Source of the DNA: Mangifera indica
Lineage: Eukaryota > Streptophyta > Magnoliopsida > Sapindales > Anacardiaceae
Length of the DNA: 64,000 nt
Reading direction: 5' to 3'
NCBI RefSeq assembly: GCF_011075055.1
Contig: NC_058153.1
Location: 8,184,001 to 8,248,000, forward strand
Position numbers and translations under genes: made by a program. The notes beneath the pieces are model-generated. The model was not told where the DNA came from. It made no database searches and saw nothing but the letters and a program-made list of their open reading frames with translations. Of this stretch, positions 53,760 through 64,000 are shown in pieces. Within the stretch, counting starts at the first letter, position 1, and each line of letters opens with the position of its first letter.

Positions 53760-54560
53760 ATAATTAAGACTTTCTTTGAACTTCTATAATTGATTTTTGT
53801 CAGTTATTTAAATAGAAAATTTATTTTCAAACTCTATTGATCTTTTAGTGGGTATTATTGTATCATTGTATATGTTATGTCCTAAGAAACTTATGTCTAT
53901 TTGAAAAAGACTAATTTTTGTTTTTGACACAACTAATCTATTTTGTTTAATTACATGGATAAAAGTTCTAATATGTCTAAAATATTGATTTGTGTCAGAT
54001 GAAAATATTAAAGCATAATCTATGTCTATTATTAAAAGTTTTGAATAAAGATTGAAGATTTCATTCATTATTCTTCGAAATTTTGATGTGGTGTTTTTTA
54101 ACCTAAATGATATTACGTTCCATTCATATTGTCCAAATGATGCAGTGAATGCAATTTTGTATTTGTCTTTTTGGTCAATTTGTATTTACCAGATTCTGGG
54201 TTTCATATCAAATTTTAAGAATATTTTAGAATTGCATAATTTTTGTAACAAGACTTTTTTATTTGGGATTAGGTATCTTATCCATTTTAAAGCTTTATTT
54301 AAAGGTTTGTAATTTATGAGTAATCTTGGAACTCTTCTTTCTATTTCAGCATTTTTTTGTACATAAAAAGCTAAACAAGTCGATGAGGATTTGCTTGGTC
54401 TTATTAGTTTCTTTTGCAATAAATCATTAATTTCTCTTTTACAATGTTCTTCTTAGTAAGCATTCATTTGGATTGGCTAGCTTTTGTAGGAATATCTTTT
54501 TCATCAAAAAACCTTTCATAGGGTAATTCTACGATATGTTTCTTTCTTTCCCAAAAAGCA
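53760..54560 (-). pseudogene. Caulimovirid reverse transcriptase remnant
   Basis: Fingers and palm motifs typical of pararetrovirus RT are readable at 54419-54186 (entry motif and the Phe-Asp-Met active-site strand) and 54068-53808 (the catalytic-loop region and the following Leu-Gly-His strand). The catalytic Tyr-Ile-Asp-Asp box is altered, its second Asp being Tyr and its Tyr replaced. A stop ends the first segment. A (TA)n run lies just upstream at about 54680-54706. The sequence cannot encode an active enzyme. Confidence 0.8.
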
Positions 54561-54959
54561 TTTGGGACATTTGAATATATTTGGTTTTCTATTTCATTTT
54601 TCAAATTTGAAATTTTTGTTTGCATGTCTTTTTGTTGAAGTTGATTTTCAATTCTTTGTTGTTTTAATTTATCTTTGAGATATATATATATATATATATA
54701 TATATGTTTTTCTTTATTTTGAATAATATTATTTACCTTATTTTTCTGGATAGACATTTTCTGTAGTATATTAAAGTTTGTTTTATTGGTCTATGAATAA
54801 ATTCAAAAATGATTTCTTCTTCCATTATAGTTGTTCTTATTCCAATTTCATCACTATGAATGGTTGTATTAATTCTATGAAAGGTGTTCCTAGAATCATT
54901 GTTCTTGATAAGTCTTTTACAAGAATAAAAGTTGTTCTAAGGCAAATGCATTTGTTGCA

Positions 54960-55120
54960 GACTTTTACATTAGTTAATTTATATTTGATATGAAGTTTTG
55001 AACCATTGGTTGATCTTACTTATTTAAGAGTTTTCTTATAATATTTTGTAGGAACTAATCCTTTTTAAATATAATATAAATCTGCTCCAGAATCAAACAG
55101 AGCAATTGTGTCTAAAAAAA
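54960..55120 (-). pseudogene. Caulimovirid aspartic protease remnant
   Basis: The active-site triplet Asp-Ser-Gly-Ala is visible near 55085-55100 on the minus strand, followed by several in-frame stops. Downstream sequence (about 54780-54993) corresponds to the remainder of the protease fold. Confidence 0.65.
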
Positions 55121-55659
55121 TTCATCATTTATCACAATTTTTACTCTTTCATGTCATTTTTGATACGATATTAATGCTAATATGTTTAAAAAATATTCTT
55201 AGGTTTCTTCATCTTCAGATTTAGTTTCTTCTTTCTCTTTTCCTTTTCTTAATGAGCTAATTATTTATAAGTTAATTTTTTGTTGTTCTTTTAATTCTTT
55301 GATTTCAAATTTAATTTATTGGATTTCTCTTGCCAAGTCTTCTAATGTTGGTTTCTTTTTATCATATTTTTCAAATTTGTCTAATATATCTTTAAAACTA
55401 TAAGCTTTAATTTTTCTAAATATTCTTTTCAAAGATCTGGGGCTTTAATTTTCTTTACAACTTCTAGTAGAAATTTTTGGTCTTTTGTAAAAATATTTAT
55501 TTCATTTTCACTTGATCCTTTTATGTCATCTATTTGGACACTTGAATATGATGTTTTCTTCTCAGAGATTCATTGTCAAAAGATTCTATCATTAACATTT
55601 CTATCTTTGTTAGAATTTCTTCCTCTAATTCTAATTCTTTAATCTTTTAACTTAATCGA

Positions 55660-55712
55660 CAATATTGGGAAGTGTGATCTTGTTTTCCACATTTCCAGCA
55701 CGTGTATTGTTT
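55660..55712 (-). pseudogene. Caulimovirid CCHC zinc finger
   Basis: A complete C-x2-C-x4-H-x4-C pattern is readable on the minus strand, preceded by a lysine-rich linker and followed shortly by a stop. It is the RNA-binding knuckle at the capsid end. Confidence 0.78.
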
Positions 55713-55895
55713 ATAAGATTTTGGAGCTGGTTTTTGTTCCTTTTTTATTTGTTTTTCATGAGTGAATTTCTTTTTATTTTTTGTAAATTTTATTTCACTG
55801 TATGGTTTTGTTTTACTACATTGGCCATTACAATCTATAGATTTTTTATTTCTTCTGTGTCTCTTAAGATATGGGTTTTTATGTTGAGAATCAAA

Positions 55896-56144
55896 TTATT
55901 CAGAAAATGTTCCCAATTGTTTTCTTTCCTTTTGTCTTTGACAGGCTAATTTTTCATCTTTGCATATTTTCATTCCAACCTTTTGCACAAAACTATGTAA
56001 TTGTCCATATGTTAAATCATCATAAGGTATAACTCCATCATATTGTTTCCTAATATTTTCTTTAACCTTTTCTCCTAAGATATTTGGTAATCCTACTGAA
56101 AATTTAACTTTCCAATAAGCTTTGTCACTATGTGACATTTGCAT
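55896..56144 (-). pseudogene. Caulimovirid capsid C-terminal part
   Basis: An 82-codon open frame resembles the conserved C-terminal capsid region of plant pararetroviruses, with an aromatic-lysine rich start and a 'pyddltygql'-type motif in the middle. It runs toward a basic stretch and then, in other frames, to the zinc finger at 55660-55712. The rest of the capsid toward the N-terminus is missing. Confidence 0.75.
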
Positions 56145-56177
56145 TACTCTAATAAAGAAGATTCTCTAAGAAGATTC

Positions 56178-56970
56178 CTAATTATGCACAAGTAGTGCCT
56201 TTGTATTTCAAGTTTTTGGATTTTTTTTAATAAATAGAGAAATGAAGCAAACCACCTGTGACAAGAATGTGCTACCTATGCTGAGTGCATTTAAAGCTAT
56301 TCATTCCAACTTTGAACGAGGTTATCTTCACCAAATTTTTTAGTTACTTTTCAATGACAACTCAATCCGAACGAAATCCTGCTCAACCCCATAACTTAAC
56401 TTTATAAATTGAGCTTTGTTTAAAGAGGGAATGGTTAGACAAACAAAAAAAAAGGATTATAATTTTTCATCTTCATTCATTGCTTTCTCTCTCAAGAAAA
56501 TCTCTCCTTAAGCTTTCATTCAAATCTATTGAGAGAACCAATGCACTCATCTTGTATTTACGGCCTTAGAAAGACATTTAATACTCTTATCTCTTTATAA
56601 TCAAACTATTTGGGCGCAATCCCAAATAAATTATGTGTAAAAAGTTTTCCAAGGGATAAAGAAGCTCCAAGGCAATTTCCTTGAAAAAGTAGATGTAGAA
56701 AGCTTGCAAGAGAAAACTCTAAACCACTTTAAATTAAACTTTTCTAAAAATCAACTCTTTAATTCTTGTCTAGTGCTTGTTGATTAATTACTTAAGTTGT
56801 CTATTTGCTCTACATTAATTATTCTCACTTACTTTATGTTAAATTTTACTTTTTTATTTATTGCAGCTGTATATAAATTTGGTTGCTGAAAAATAATTTA
56901 TTTGACATTTTTTAAATAACCTATTCATTCCCCTCTAGGTTCATATTAACTATTACAAAAGGGTTTCACA
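56178..56970 (+). repeat. 3' LTR of the Maximus/SIRE-like copia element, 5' truncated
   Basis: Matches 37741-38564 (words such as agaaatgaagcaa, aatggttagacaaacaaaaa and ctttctctctcaagaaaatctctc) and ends GGGTTTCACA, then AATGT. The first ~500 bp are missing and pararetrovirus sequence abuts it. Confidence 0.82.
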
Positions 56971-56975
56971 AATGT

Positions 56976-57490
56976 GTTTATTGTGGTGGATTGATTTTCC
57001 ATGATGTCCTACTTTATTCCTCATTGGAAGGCAATCGATGCTCACCATATGGCCAAGTTATTTTTCAAGGAGGTTGTTCGTTTACATGGAGTTTTGTTAT
57101 CAATGGTTTCGAATAGAAATAACAAGTTTTTAGCGACATTTTGACTTACTTTGTGGAAGAGATTTGGGACTGAATTAAAGTTTAGTAGTATTGCATATCC
57201 ACAAATTGATGGACAAATAGAGATGGTAAATCATTCATTGGAAAATTTGATTTGATGCATTTGTGGGATGACAAAAGACAAATAGGACTTTGCCTTAGCA
57301 TAAGTTAAATTCATCAATAACAATTCGATGAATAGATCAACAGGTAAAAGTCCTTTTGCTATAATTTATATGAAGATCCCAAAATAAATGGTTGACTTAG
57401 TGAAGATGCCTATAGGGAGGGGAGCTTGTCATAGAGCCTTTACATTAGCCGATAATTATGTATCCATGTTTGAAAACAAGCTTTAAAGGA
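56976..57490 (+). pseudogene. Ty3-gypsy integrase core (resumed after copia insertion)
   Basis: Reads FIVVD, FSMMSYFIPHWKAIDAHHMA, KLFFKEVVRLHGVLLSMVSN (second Asp changed to Asn), LTLWKRFGTELKFSSIAYPQ, IDGQIEMVNHSLENLI (Glu region kept) and MNRSTGKSPFAIIYMKIPK. Several stops. Joins the segment ending at 37223. Confidence 0.85.
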
Positions 57491-57904
57491 AGGTAATTTG
57501 TCTTATAAAACCACCATTGATAAGCATAGGAGGAAACCATCATTGGAAGGAAAATATACCTTCCATTGTGGTGATTCAGTTGATAGATTGATGAAGAATG
57601 ATGAGAAGCATCAACAACTATAAATCAAAGGATAGGCAAATACTTTTATGTCATTTTTCATGATAGCAAACAAATTGTTATTGGGACATAAAATTCTAGG
57701 TAATTTGTCTTATAAAACCACCATTGATAAGCATAGGAGGAAACCATCATTGGAAGGAAAATATACCTTCCATTGTGGTGATTCAGTTGATAGATTGATG
57801 AAGAATGATGAGAAGCATCAACAATTATAAATCAAATGATAGGCAAATAGTTTTATGTCATTTTTCATGATAGCAAACAAATTATTATTGAGACATAAAA
57901 TTAT
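57491..57904 (+). repeat. 207-bp tandem duplication in the gypsy 3' coding tail
   Basis: Two copies in direct order, 57491-57697 and 57698-57904, start with aggtaatttgtcttataaaa and differ at only a few bases (aactat/aattat, caaagg/caaatg, ttgggacat/ttgagacat). It is the variable tail after integrase. Confidence 0.9.
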
Positions 57905-58023
57905 GGACTTGGAAATGCATTTTGTAACCTTTCCTAACCAATAGGTGTGTTACAAAAAAATGGTAAGAGTTCCCTTATTTTAAAGGGCTCGAGGAATTTT
58001 TTTTTTAATTTTTAATTATGCCC

Positions 58024-60254
58024 TGTAATACTTCAAATTAGCAATTCACATAAACCAGTCCTACCAACCTACTAGATTTTCATCAGTTTAATCATAATTA
58101 ACAAAATAAATACTTAATAATAACCATCATAAAAATTACCACCCATAGAAACTTTATGACCAATTTCAATGACTAATCATATATATATATACATATATAG
58201 ATATATACACAATCACATATATACATATAGGAAATACATATCCACCAATATTTATATCAAGTATATATTTATGCATATATTCATATATACATCAAAAATA
58301 TATAAATCAACAAAAATATGGTGTCTTCCTCCCTTAGCCTCATGTCTCACTAGTGCTCTTCGGGAACCTTTGCTGCAATTCTTTACCTGTAAAATATTAA
58401 ATTAAACGGAGCGAGCGACCACGGCTAAATAAGAAAATCATACTCAATACTCAAAGCATTTCATATCAGTACTAATCTCTTCCATACTCAACGTGTCTGG
58501 GCTATTCACATACAAAATAATTAACACAGAACACGCATTAAACACGTATCATAATTCTCTCCTTTCACACATTTATTCATTTTCTTACTATACAAATATG
58601 ATTCACTCGTTATGATTTATGCATGTATAAGTGTCATGACTTTTCTATTTTCTGATCATAGATATTTCTCAACTCTTTATCAACCACATAAGCTTGCATG
58701 CATGATTCTAATACAAATGACTTTCATTAAATATTTGCTAATTCTTTTTTTTTTGCTTCTCAAATATTTTCATTGACCGGTCTAGACTATATAAGACAAT
58801 ACTCACAGTCACCATACATGGTACAATCCTCTCTTACATGTATATTTCTCTTTTTCTTTTCCTTGTTGTCTACACAGTACAACTAACATCTTTATTTATT
58901 GTCCACACAGTATAGCTAATATCTTTTTTTCTTGTCCATATAGCATAACTGATATCTTTTTTTGCTGTCCACATAGTACAACTCGCGTGTAAGGATTTTA
59001 AGCATGCTTCCTGCTTTCCTGTATCATATGAGTCATTATAAAACCAAAAACACTTGTTTTCCATTTTCTGAAAACATGCATAACTTAGAAAATGTTTTTC
59101 CTCTATCTTTATTTTTCTGAAATCATGCTTATGCTATGATTCCTCATGTATACATGTATGATTATAATATAAAATATGTCAATTCATTGTTTTCCCTTAT
59201 TCTTTTCACTCCTTATCAAACATCATATTATTTTCTCATGCATTTATATATATCTCATGCATCAAATTAATTTCAAAATATACAATATAAGCTTAATATA
59301 AGGGTTATTCCACATATCATGTACATAATTAAGCAAAAATTAACCTACATCACATTCAATGACACTTTTACCCTTATGGTAAAAAATTACATGCTTACCT
59401 TCAGTGCAAATTCTTTCATCAATTCATCATTTCTTACATATTCAACACACAAAATCCACTAAGCTAACCCCAAGAATATGAAATGTCTAAAATACCCTTA
59501 TGGCAAAAATTACATCATAAGTCCTAATGAATTTCTTTATTCTTTTAAGCATAAATCACCTTAATTCTAATATCTTACACACTTATATAAGTAAATGTTA
59601 TTTGAATAACCTAACTCAAATTACTTCAAGTATGTAAAATATGAAATTCTTACATTTTTTTTTTGCTAATTAGGTGATTTAAGTCTATCCTCATTCTTTT
59701 CTTCTTCCTAGCAACCTTAATCAACCAAAAACATAATCATCTATCAAAACTCTAAATTTGACATCTCTTAAAATTTAAACTTTTTACCTTAGAACTTACC
59801 AGAATTGATAAATCTATACTTTTTATAATTAGAGGCTCTAGAAATTAGGTGGTTTAGCTAGGTCTTTTGATGAATTTTTGCTTAAAGAAAAAGCTTTAGT
59901 AAAACTATGGCGATTCTCGGCCAAGGAAGAAGAAAATGAATAGTTTGATGGTTTTATAAGCATTTTGGACTAATTTACCCTTAACCTTTTTCAAAAATGA
60001 CTATTTTATCCTTAGTCAATTACCAAAAACCCTTAGTACCATTATATAATTTCAAGTGTGCCATTCAATTTACATTCCCACTTTGTCTCTTAAATCCTTC
60101 TAAAATGACCATTTTATCCCCTTTGAAAATTATTGCTTATTTAGTAGTTTTCTATAATTCTTTTACAATTTTTTTAAACAACAAGTTATAAAATCAACTC
60201 TAGGGGTAATTTTGGAAGTAGAGCATACTAGCATATCTGAATCCGGGTGTTACA
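58024..60254 (-). mobile_element. Gypsy-type solo LTR, minus orientation (2.2 kb)
   Basis: Plus-strand ends TGTAATACTTCAAATTAG...ATCCGGGTGTTACA form the usual TG...CA LTR edges. The tttacctgtaaaatatt passage and GAGCGACC words near 58385-58425 are the reverse of the 3' part of chromovirus LTRs. Includes (TA)n-rich DNA at 58170-58310 and short tandem repeats at 58866-58990. No internal domain and no clear target duplication: the 5-bp flanks tgccc and cattt differ. Confidence 0.55.
58866..58990. repeat. About 38-bp tandem repeat, 3-4 copies
   Basis: Copies of a tgtccacacagtataactaa / tatcttttttt type unit follow each other at about 58866, 58898, 58937 and 58966 with drift. They encode a repeated WTxKKDISY pattern in a minus-strand open frame, which is only the repeat and not a gene. 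Confidence 0.7.
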
Positions 60255-60842
60255 CATTTGTTATATTTTTGCTTTGAGCAGTTTAATCCTAAATCTAATT
60301 TCTCTATGTTGATCGTGGTTATCTTTCCTTTATGTAAACAGAAGTTTGTACATGGAGATTGGAGTTGTGCTTATGTTAAATCACTGTACTTGTGGAATGG
60401 AATACTAGGTAAATCATATATTATAAATTTGTTCACTTCCGAAATGCGAAAATTGCCATCACACAACATCAGTTTGGGATGCTAGATCTTTTACAGCTCT
60501 TGAATGTGAATGTGGGTATGATATTGACCTCCTCGGTGAGGATTAGAGAGTAGGCGTTACATCTGGTATAATAATCTCAGACCAGTAAGATAGGGTTTGA
60601 AGCAATACAAAGTGCATTGGATTGTTAATTTTGTCTTTTTAGTTATAACTAAGGTACTGACAAGAGAATAGACATGAATATTTGCTACAAGATTGTTCTC
60701 TTCATAAACATAATCATAATACATGGTAATAGAAGTACAACACTGAGATTTCAAAGTACTGCATTGCTAGCTGAAATGTCTTGTTGGCTGGACATTCTAT
60801 ATTCACCATATCAAAGTTTAAACAAAGTTTCATTTGACAATA
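60255..60842. other. Unassigned sequence
   Basis: Short open frames only. It lies 3' of the small minus-strand gene remnant and may hold its 3' untranslated region. No family recognised. Confidence 0.35.
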
Positions 60843-61079
60843 TTAGTACTCATCGTTGCCTTTCGACCCAAAGAATCTTCTCACAACAGCAGCACCACTA
60901 CCAATAAACATAAATATAACCAAAAGATCGAATCCTCCTCCTATGCCAACAACAATGCTTGGACCAAGAGCAAAGAAGGAAAACGGGGAACAACCACAGC
61001 CACCATAGTATGGCACACCATAGCCAAAACATATCCACCAACCAGAGGGGCACCCTGTGGATTGATATAAATATTTGTC
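60843..61079 (-). pseudogene. Last exon of a small host protein, probably plastid, with a frameshift
   Basis: From an acceptor ...CTTTGCAG (ending at 61080) the minus strand encodes FGYGVPYYGGCGCSPFSFFA, PSIVVGIGGGFDLLVIFM and AVVRRFFGSKGNDEY followed by a stop at 60843: a glycine-rich, one-helix type C-terminus that I recall from small conserved, predicted chloroplast proteins of plants (name not known). Just upstream, the better match NPQGAPLVGGY lies in another frame; one base seems missing in ggatatgttttggctatgg, so the exon looks frameshifted. Alternatively the first frame is real and the resemblance of the second is chance. Confidence 0.5.
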
Positions 61080-61891
61080 CTGCAAAGTAAGAAAGATGAT
61101 TATATTCATACTCAAATAAAAGAAAAATATTTGTATGCAAACTCAGTTCCTACATGGTAAAAAATAAGTCATGCAAAACCCAAATTCAACATCAAATTTA
61201 GAACTGATCTCACTTAAAGCATATGAATTATTATTAGATGTTACATTATTGAAATGGTGCTCCCATAATTGTCTCTCGCAGGTACAATTATGTGAGTCCT
61301 AACACAGATTTACCAATTATCTCTAATTTTCTTCCATATATTACTTCACTTGCAAAAGAGTTGTATACCCTTTTCCATGTTCTTTCATATTTTTGTTATG
61401 CGGCTCAACTCCTTGGCCTCCACTTGTTGCAAATCAATCAATTTTAAAGTGTTTCAGCAGAATTTTTATTGGTCTTTCCTAACAACAATCACAATCTTCC
61501 AGCCAAACAAGAGACACATATTACAGAAGGTCCATCTTGATGTGCTTAAATGCAGATAATCATTAGAATAATACTGCCAACTAATTTGATTTAATTAGTT
61601 AAAAGCATTCTAGTAGTAGAGATGGCTCCAAATGTTACAGCTAAGAAAGAAATGGTTGCTTTATTCTAAAATTGCAATGAAAAATCCAAGCTGTGATCAC
61701 TTTGCAGAGAAATTAGTCCAACTCTAATTTTAAGATAATAGTCCGTCAATTATGGTTCAAGCAAAAGAACACTTTTAAAAATAAAGAAGATGGTCAATTA
61801 TGGTCCTACAGCTAACTTTGCTATTAAATCGCTGGAAAAATCAAAAGACTTCTCAACAAACTTAAACTAACCAACAAACTGCAACAACTAC

Positions 61892-62018
61892 CTGGTAGAA
61901 TTTTTGTGATCATCTGGTTGGAATTTGCAACAGAAGTACAAAGAGTCTTTGTCCGTGGTTTTGGGGTCGGTGAGAGAGCATTTGTTGGGAAGCTTTGCTT
62001 TGATGAAGCTATGGACAT
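61892..62018 (-). CDS. Candidate first exon (transit-peptide-like) of the small host gene
   Basis: From the ATG at 62018 a Ser/Thr/Lys-rich stretch of about 42 codons (MSIASSKQSFPTNALSPTPK, then ANSNQMITKILPG) looks like a plastid targeting peptide. It ends at a possible donor CCAG|GTAGTT. Its phase (1) does not fit the last exon at 60843-61079 in the intact frame, so a middle exon in 61080-61891 or decay must be assumed. The link between the two exons is inference. Confidence 0.35.
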
Positions 62019-62257
62019 GGCGAAGACTCCAGAATCAGTTTTTATGTTCAGGTGTTTTTTCCTTTCTATTGTTAGTAGTATTTCAATACAAGTCTGAATT
62101 GGCTTGGCTTCGCTTAGATATTTTCTGTACTTTGCTGTTTAAGAATTTCAAAAGTCCTCATCCATTTCTTGATTCTGAGTTTGCCGCGTGATGGGATTAT
62201 AGTGGTTGAATGGAAGTTTCAAGACTAGCATGTATGTCCTGCACTTCATTTCTAAAA

Positions 62258-62813
62258 GCCCAAAGGCCTCATCCCACCTCAAGATCATTGATTTTTCAAG
62301 TTTTCATTTTTTAATTATGAAAAACTTTTTTACTCGTCTATGAGTTATTATTAAGTCAGTTAATTTTAAAGATAAAATCATCATTTTATCTTTAATATTA
62401 AAAATAAACTAAAATTTTATTTCATTTTTCTCTCTAAATTTTAAAAACTAACAATTTCTCCACTAGACAAAGAACTCGTCTTTATCTTCCTGGCTTGGAA
62501 TGATGTCGATCGAAGGGAGAAATGCAGTCAAAGAGATTTGAGGGGGAGAAAGTGTCAGAAGGGAGAGGCTGCTGGTGATGGTTCTAAAGATTAAAAACTA
62601 AATCCTAAGCGGGAAAATATTATTTTTTTAAAACTTAGTTTAAGGAGAAAATTGTTAGTTTTTAGGGTTTATGAGGGGAAAAAAGATAAAATTTTAAAAC
62701 TGATAGATTTAATTAATTTTGATAGTCTATGGATGGGTAAAAGGATTATTCAAAATTAAAGGGTGGAAATTTGGAAAAACAACAATTTTTAGGTTGAAAT
62801 AAGTCCTTTGGCC
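62258..62813. mobile_element. Mutator-type MITE with 9-bp TSD
   Basis: Flanked by TTTCTAAAA (62249-62257 and 62814-62822). The left end GCCCAAAGGCCTCATCCCACC and the reverse complement of the right end, GGCCAAAGGACTTATTTCAACC, are imperfect inverted repeats related to those of the MITE at 16229-17095. Interior parts (tttaaaactta..., taaaattttaaaa) are also partly inverted. No coding capacity. Confidence 0.72.
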
Positions 62814-62822
62814 TTTCTAAAA

Positions 62823-64000
62823 CAATGAAATATATTGAGTTTGTATAAAATTAAGTACGAGATTAGAATATTTATGTTAACATTTAAGTCCTACCAAAAA
62901 TCTTTTGAAGTTGAAGCATGGTTTTTATCCTTGGATAAAACAATGACTAGGTGAAAGGATCAGTTCAGATCAAACAACAGTGAAACAATTAATCGATAGT
63001 CAAACCAATAAACTGTTTAGAGTGATATTATATCTTTTGTTTTGCATAGGGATAAATTAGTATGTGTTTAGGCATGATTTTGCTATTTTTATTTTATGAA
63101 GAGACTAAGTGAATTTTTTCCCCAAAAGTATATTAATCAGGTGAGAGGTTAAAAAACTCTAGCTACATGTTAGTCTCTTTTGGTCTTTCTCTCTGTCACT
63201 AATCTCCTCATCTGCAACTCCTTTTGAAAATCATAATTGTCATCTTCTTGTGGCCTCAATCTTATCATTTGATTCATTGGTGACGTTAAACTCATCATTT
63301 TCAATTACTCATGCCTACCATGAAATGATGATTCATTCGTGATTTGACACAAGTTTCTCAATTCAGTATGGTCTGATGGCTAAAGTCATTAGATTGTCAT
63401 CTAAAATCATCACCACTAATGGGTCTTGATTAGACAGATTAAATTGGCCACCCTAATCCAGGTCATAAAGCCTTGCCCTTATTCAATTTTCTTAATTTAG
63501 AATAAATTTTCAAAATACTACAATTTTTTTAAGATTTAAAACTTTTGAACATATTCTAATATATCTATTTATGGAAATGAATTAAAATGACCAAAATTGG
63601 GTGTGTATATAAAATTGGCCAACTCTTAAAAGACTATACAAATATAATCAAAACCCAAATTTAAATGTTAGAATATCTTTGTCCCTTTTTATATATGTGA
63701 AGGTAGATGATATTTTACTATATGGGAATTAAATTGATGCTTTCCAATATTCGTACTGAATACGATAAATGTTGAAAAATTATGGTTACATGGGAGTTTT
63801 TCTAATATTTTTTGTTAATAATTTATTTGCAAAATTATATATACCATTGTAGGATTGATCAACATGTAAAGTTTGATTATTGTTTTTGTTTGGCACATAT
63901 GGGAATGGATGGTAATAAAATGATAAAAATCCTTATGAACACAATGTTTGAGGGATTAGTTCAATTACCAAGCAAATGTCTCCGTATTAACTTAAGTGGA
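62823..64000. other. Unassigned sequence at window end
   Basis: AT-rich without a supported gene or element. A VDDILLYGN-like word at about 63705 could be chance or an old RT trace, but has no context. Confidence 0.35.

Larger units (their letters stand above)
50991..56170 (-). mobile_element. Endogenous pararetrovirus (Caulimoviridae), decayed and 5' truncated
   Basis: On the minus strand, from high to low coordinates, the order is capsid end, CCHC zinc finger, aspartic protease, reverse transcriptase, RNase H and then a downstream second coding region: the order of a caulimovirid polyprotein followed by an extra ORF, as in florendovirus/petuvirus-like endogenous viruses. Numerous stops and frame breaks make it inactive. 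The movement-protein part expected before the capsid is absent because the sequence starts at the junction with the truncated copia LTR near 56170. No integrase domain is seen, as expected. The genus is an inference. Confidence 0.82.
37229..56970 (+). mobile_element. Maximus/SIRE-like copia element, nested and interrupted
   Basis: Flanked by AATGT at 37224-37228 and 56971-56975, a 5-bp target duplication inside the gypsy integrase. 5' LTR 37229-38564, PBS 38565 onward, decayed gag, protease, integrase, RT and RNase H, a post-pol region and a 3' LTR truncated at its 5' side (about 56178-56970). It contains an Athila-like insertion at 42128-49623 and a pararetrovirus sequence at about 50991-56170. 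The reading frame joins across the Athila insertion (Gln-Asp-Lys at the site), which proves the order of events. Confidence 0.85.

Noticed and set aside
58870..59064. Open frame with repeated WTxKKDISY words
   Set aside because: Encoded by a short tandem repeat inside a solo LTR, so a repeat artefact.
63700..63730. VDDILLYG-like reverse transcriptase motif
   Set aside because: Only a few residues, with no neighbouring RT motifs in any frame.

Overview
The window looks like nuclear DNA of a flowering plant, probably a eudicot. It is AT-rich and packed with plant-type LTR retrotransposons (Ty1-copia, Ty3-gypsy Athila-like and others), an endogenous plant pararetrovirus and Mutator-type MITEs. 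The one clearly intact host gene is a ZEITLUPE/ADAGIO-type LOV, F-box and Kelch photoreceptor gene. I see no basis for naming a species.

Layout. 1-7333: decayed gypsy and copia remnants, including a 1.3 kb solo copia LTR, then the 3' flank of the photoreceptor gene. 7334-24995 (minus): the ZTL-like gene, with exon 1 at 24754-24995, exon 2 at 7334-8942 and one 15.8 kb intron. The intron splits the codon of the LOV photoactive cysteine (TG|C). It contains a tandem array of very small LTR units (TRIM-like, 157/245/333 bp) separated by almost invariant 30-bp spacers. The array is mixed with broken pieces of a copia family that carries the same spacer, and with a palindromic Mutator-type MITE that has a perfect 9-bp target duplication. 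25-28 kb: AT-rich DNA with a hairpin element and a gypsy LTR fragment. 28-58 kb: a nested stack. A decayed gypsy element is interrupted by an Athila-like element (31314-36671) and by a Maximus/SIRE-like copia element (37229-56970). That copia element is itself interrupted by a second, well-preserved Athila-like element (42128-49623, TSD CCAGG) and holds a 5'-truncated endogenous caulimovirid on the minus strand (about 51.0-56.17 kb). 58-64 kb: a solo gypsy LTR, remains of a small host gene that may encode a plastid protein, another 9-bp-TSD MITE, and unassigned sequence.

How it fits together. The photoreceptor reading frame is complete when exon 1 and exon 2 are joined (616 codons plus stop) and keeps the expected LOV, F-box and Kelch motifs, so the gene is plausibly functional despite its intron. 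Nearly all other coding potential is degenerate transposon or viral sequence. The most unusual structure is the intronic array. Each unit has essentially no interior beyond a primer-binding site fused to a polypurine tract. The binding site matches my recollection of the tRNA-Ile(AAU) anticodon arm, with the one substitution falling where inosine-34 would be read as G. This suggests half-tRNA priming shared with the neighbouring copia family.

All homology statements come from reading translations and from memory of the families. No database search was run.
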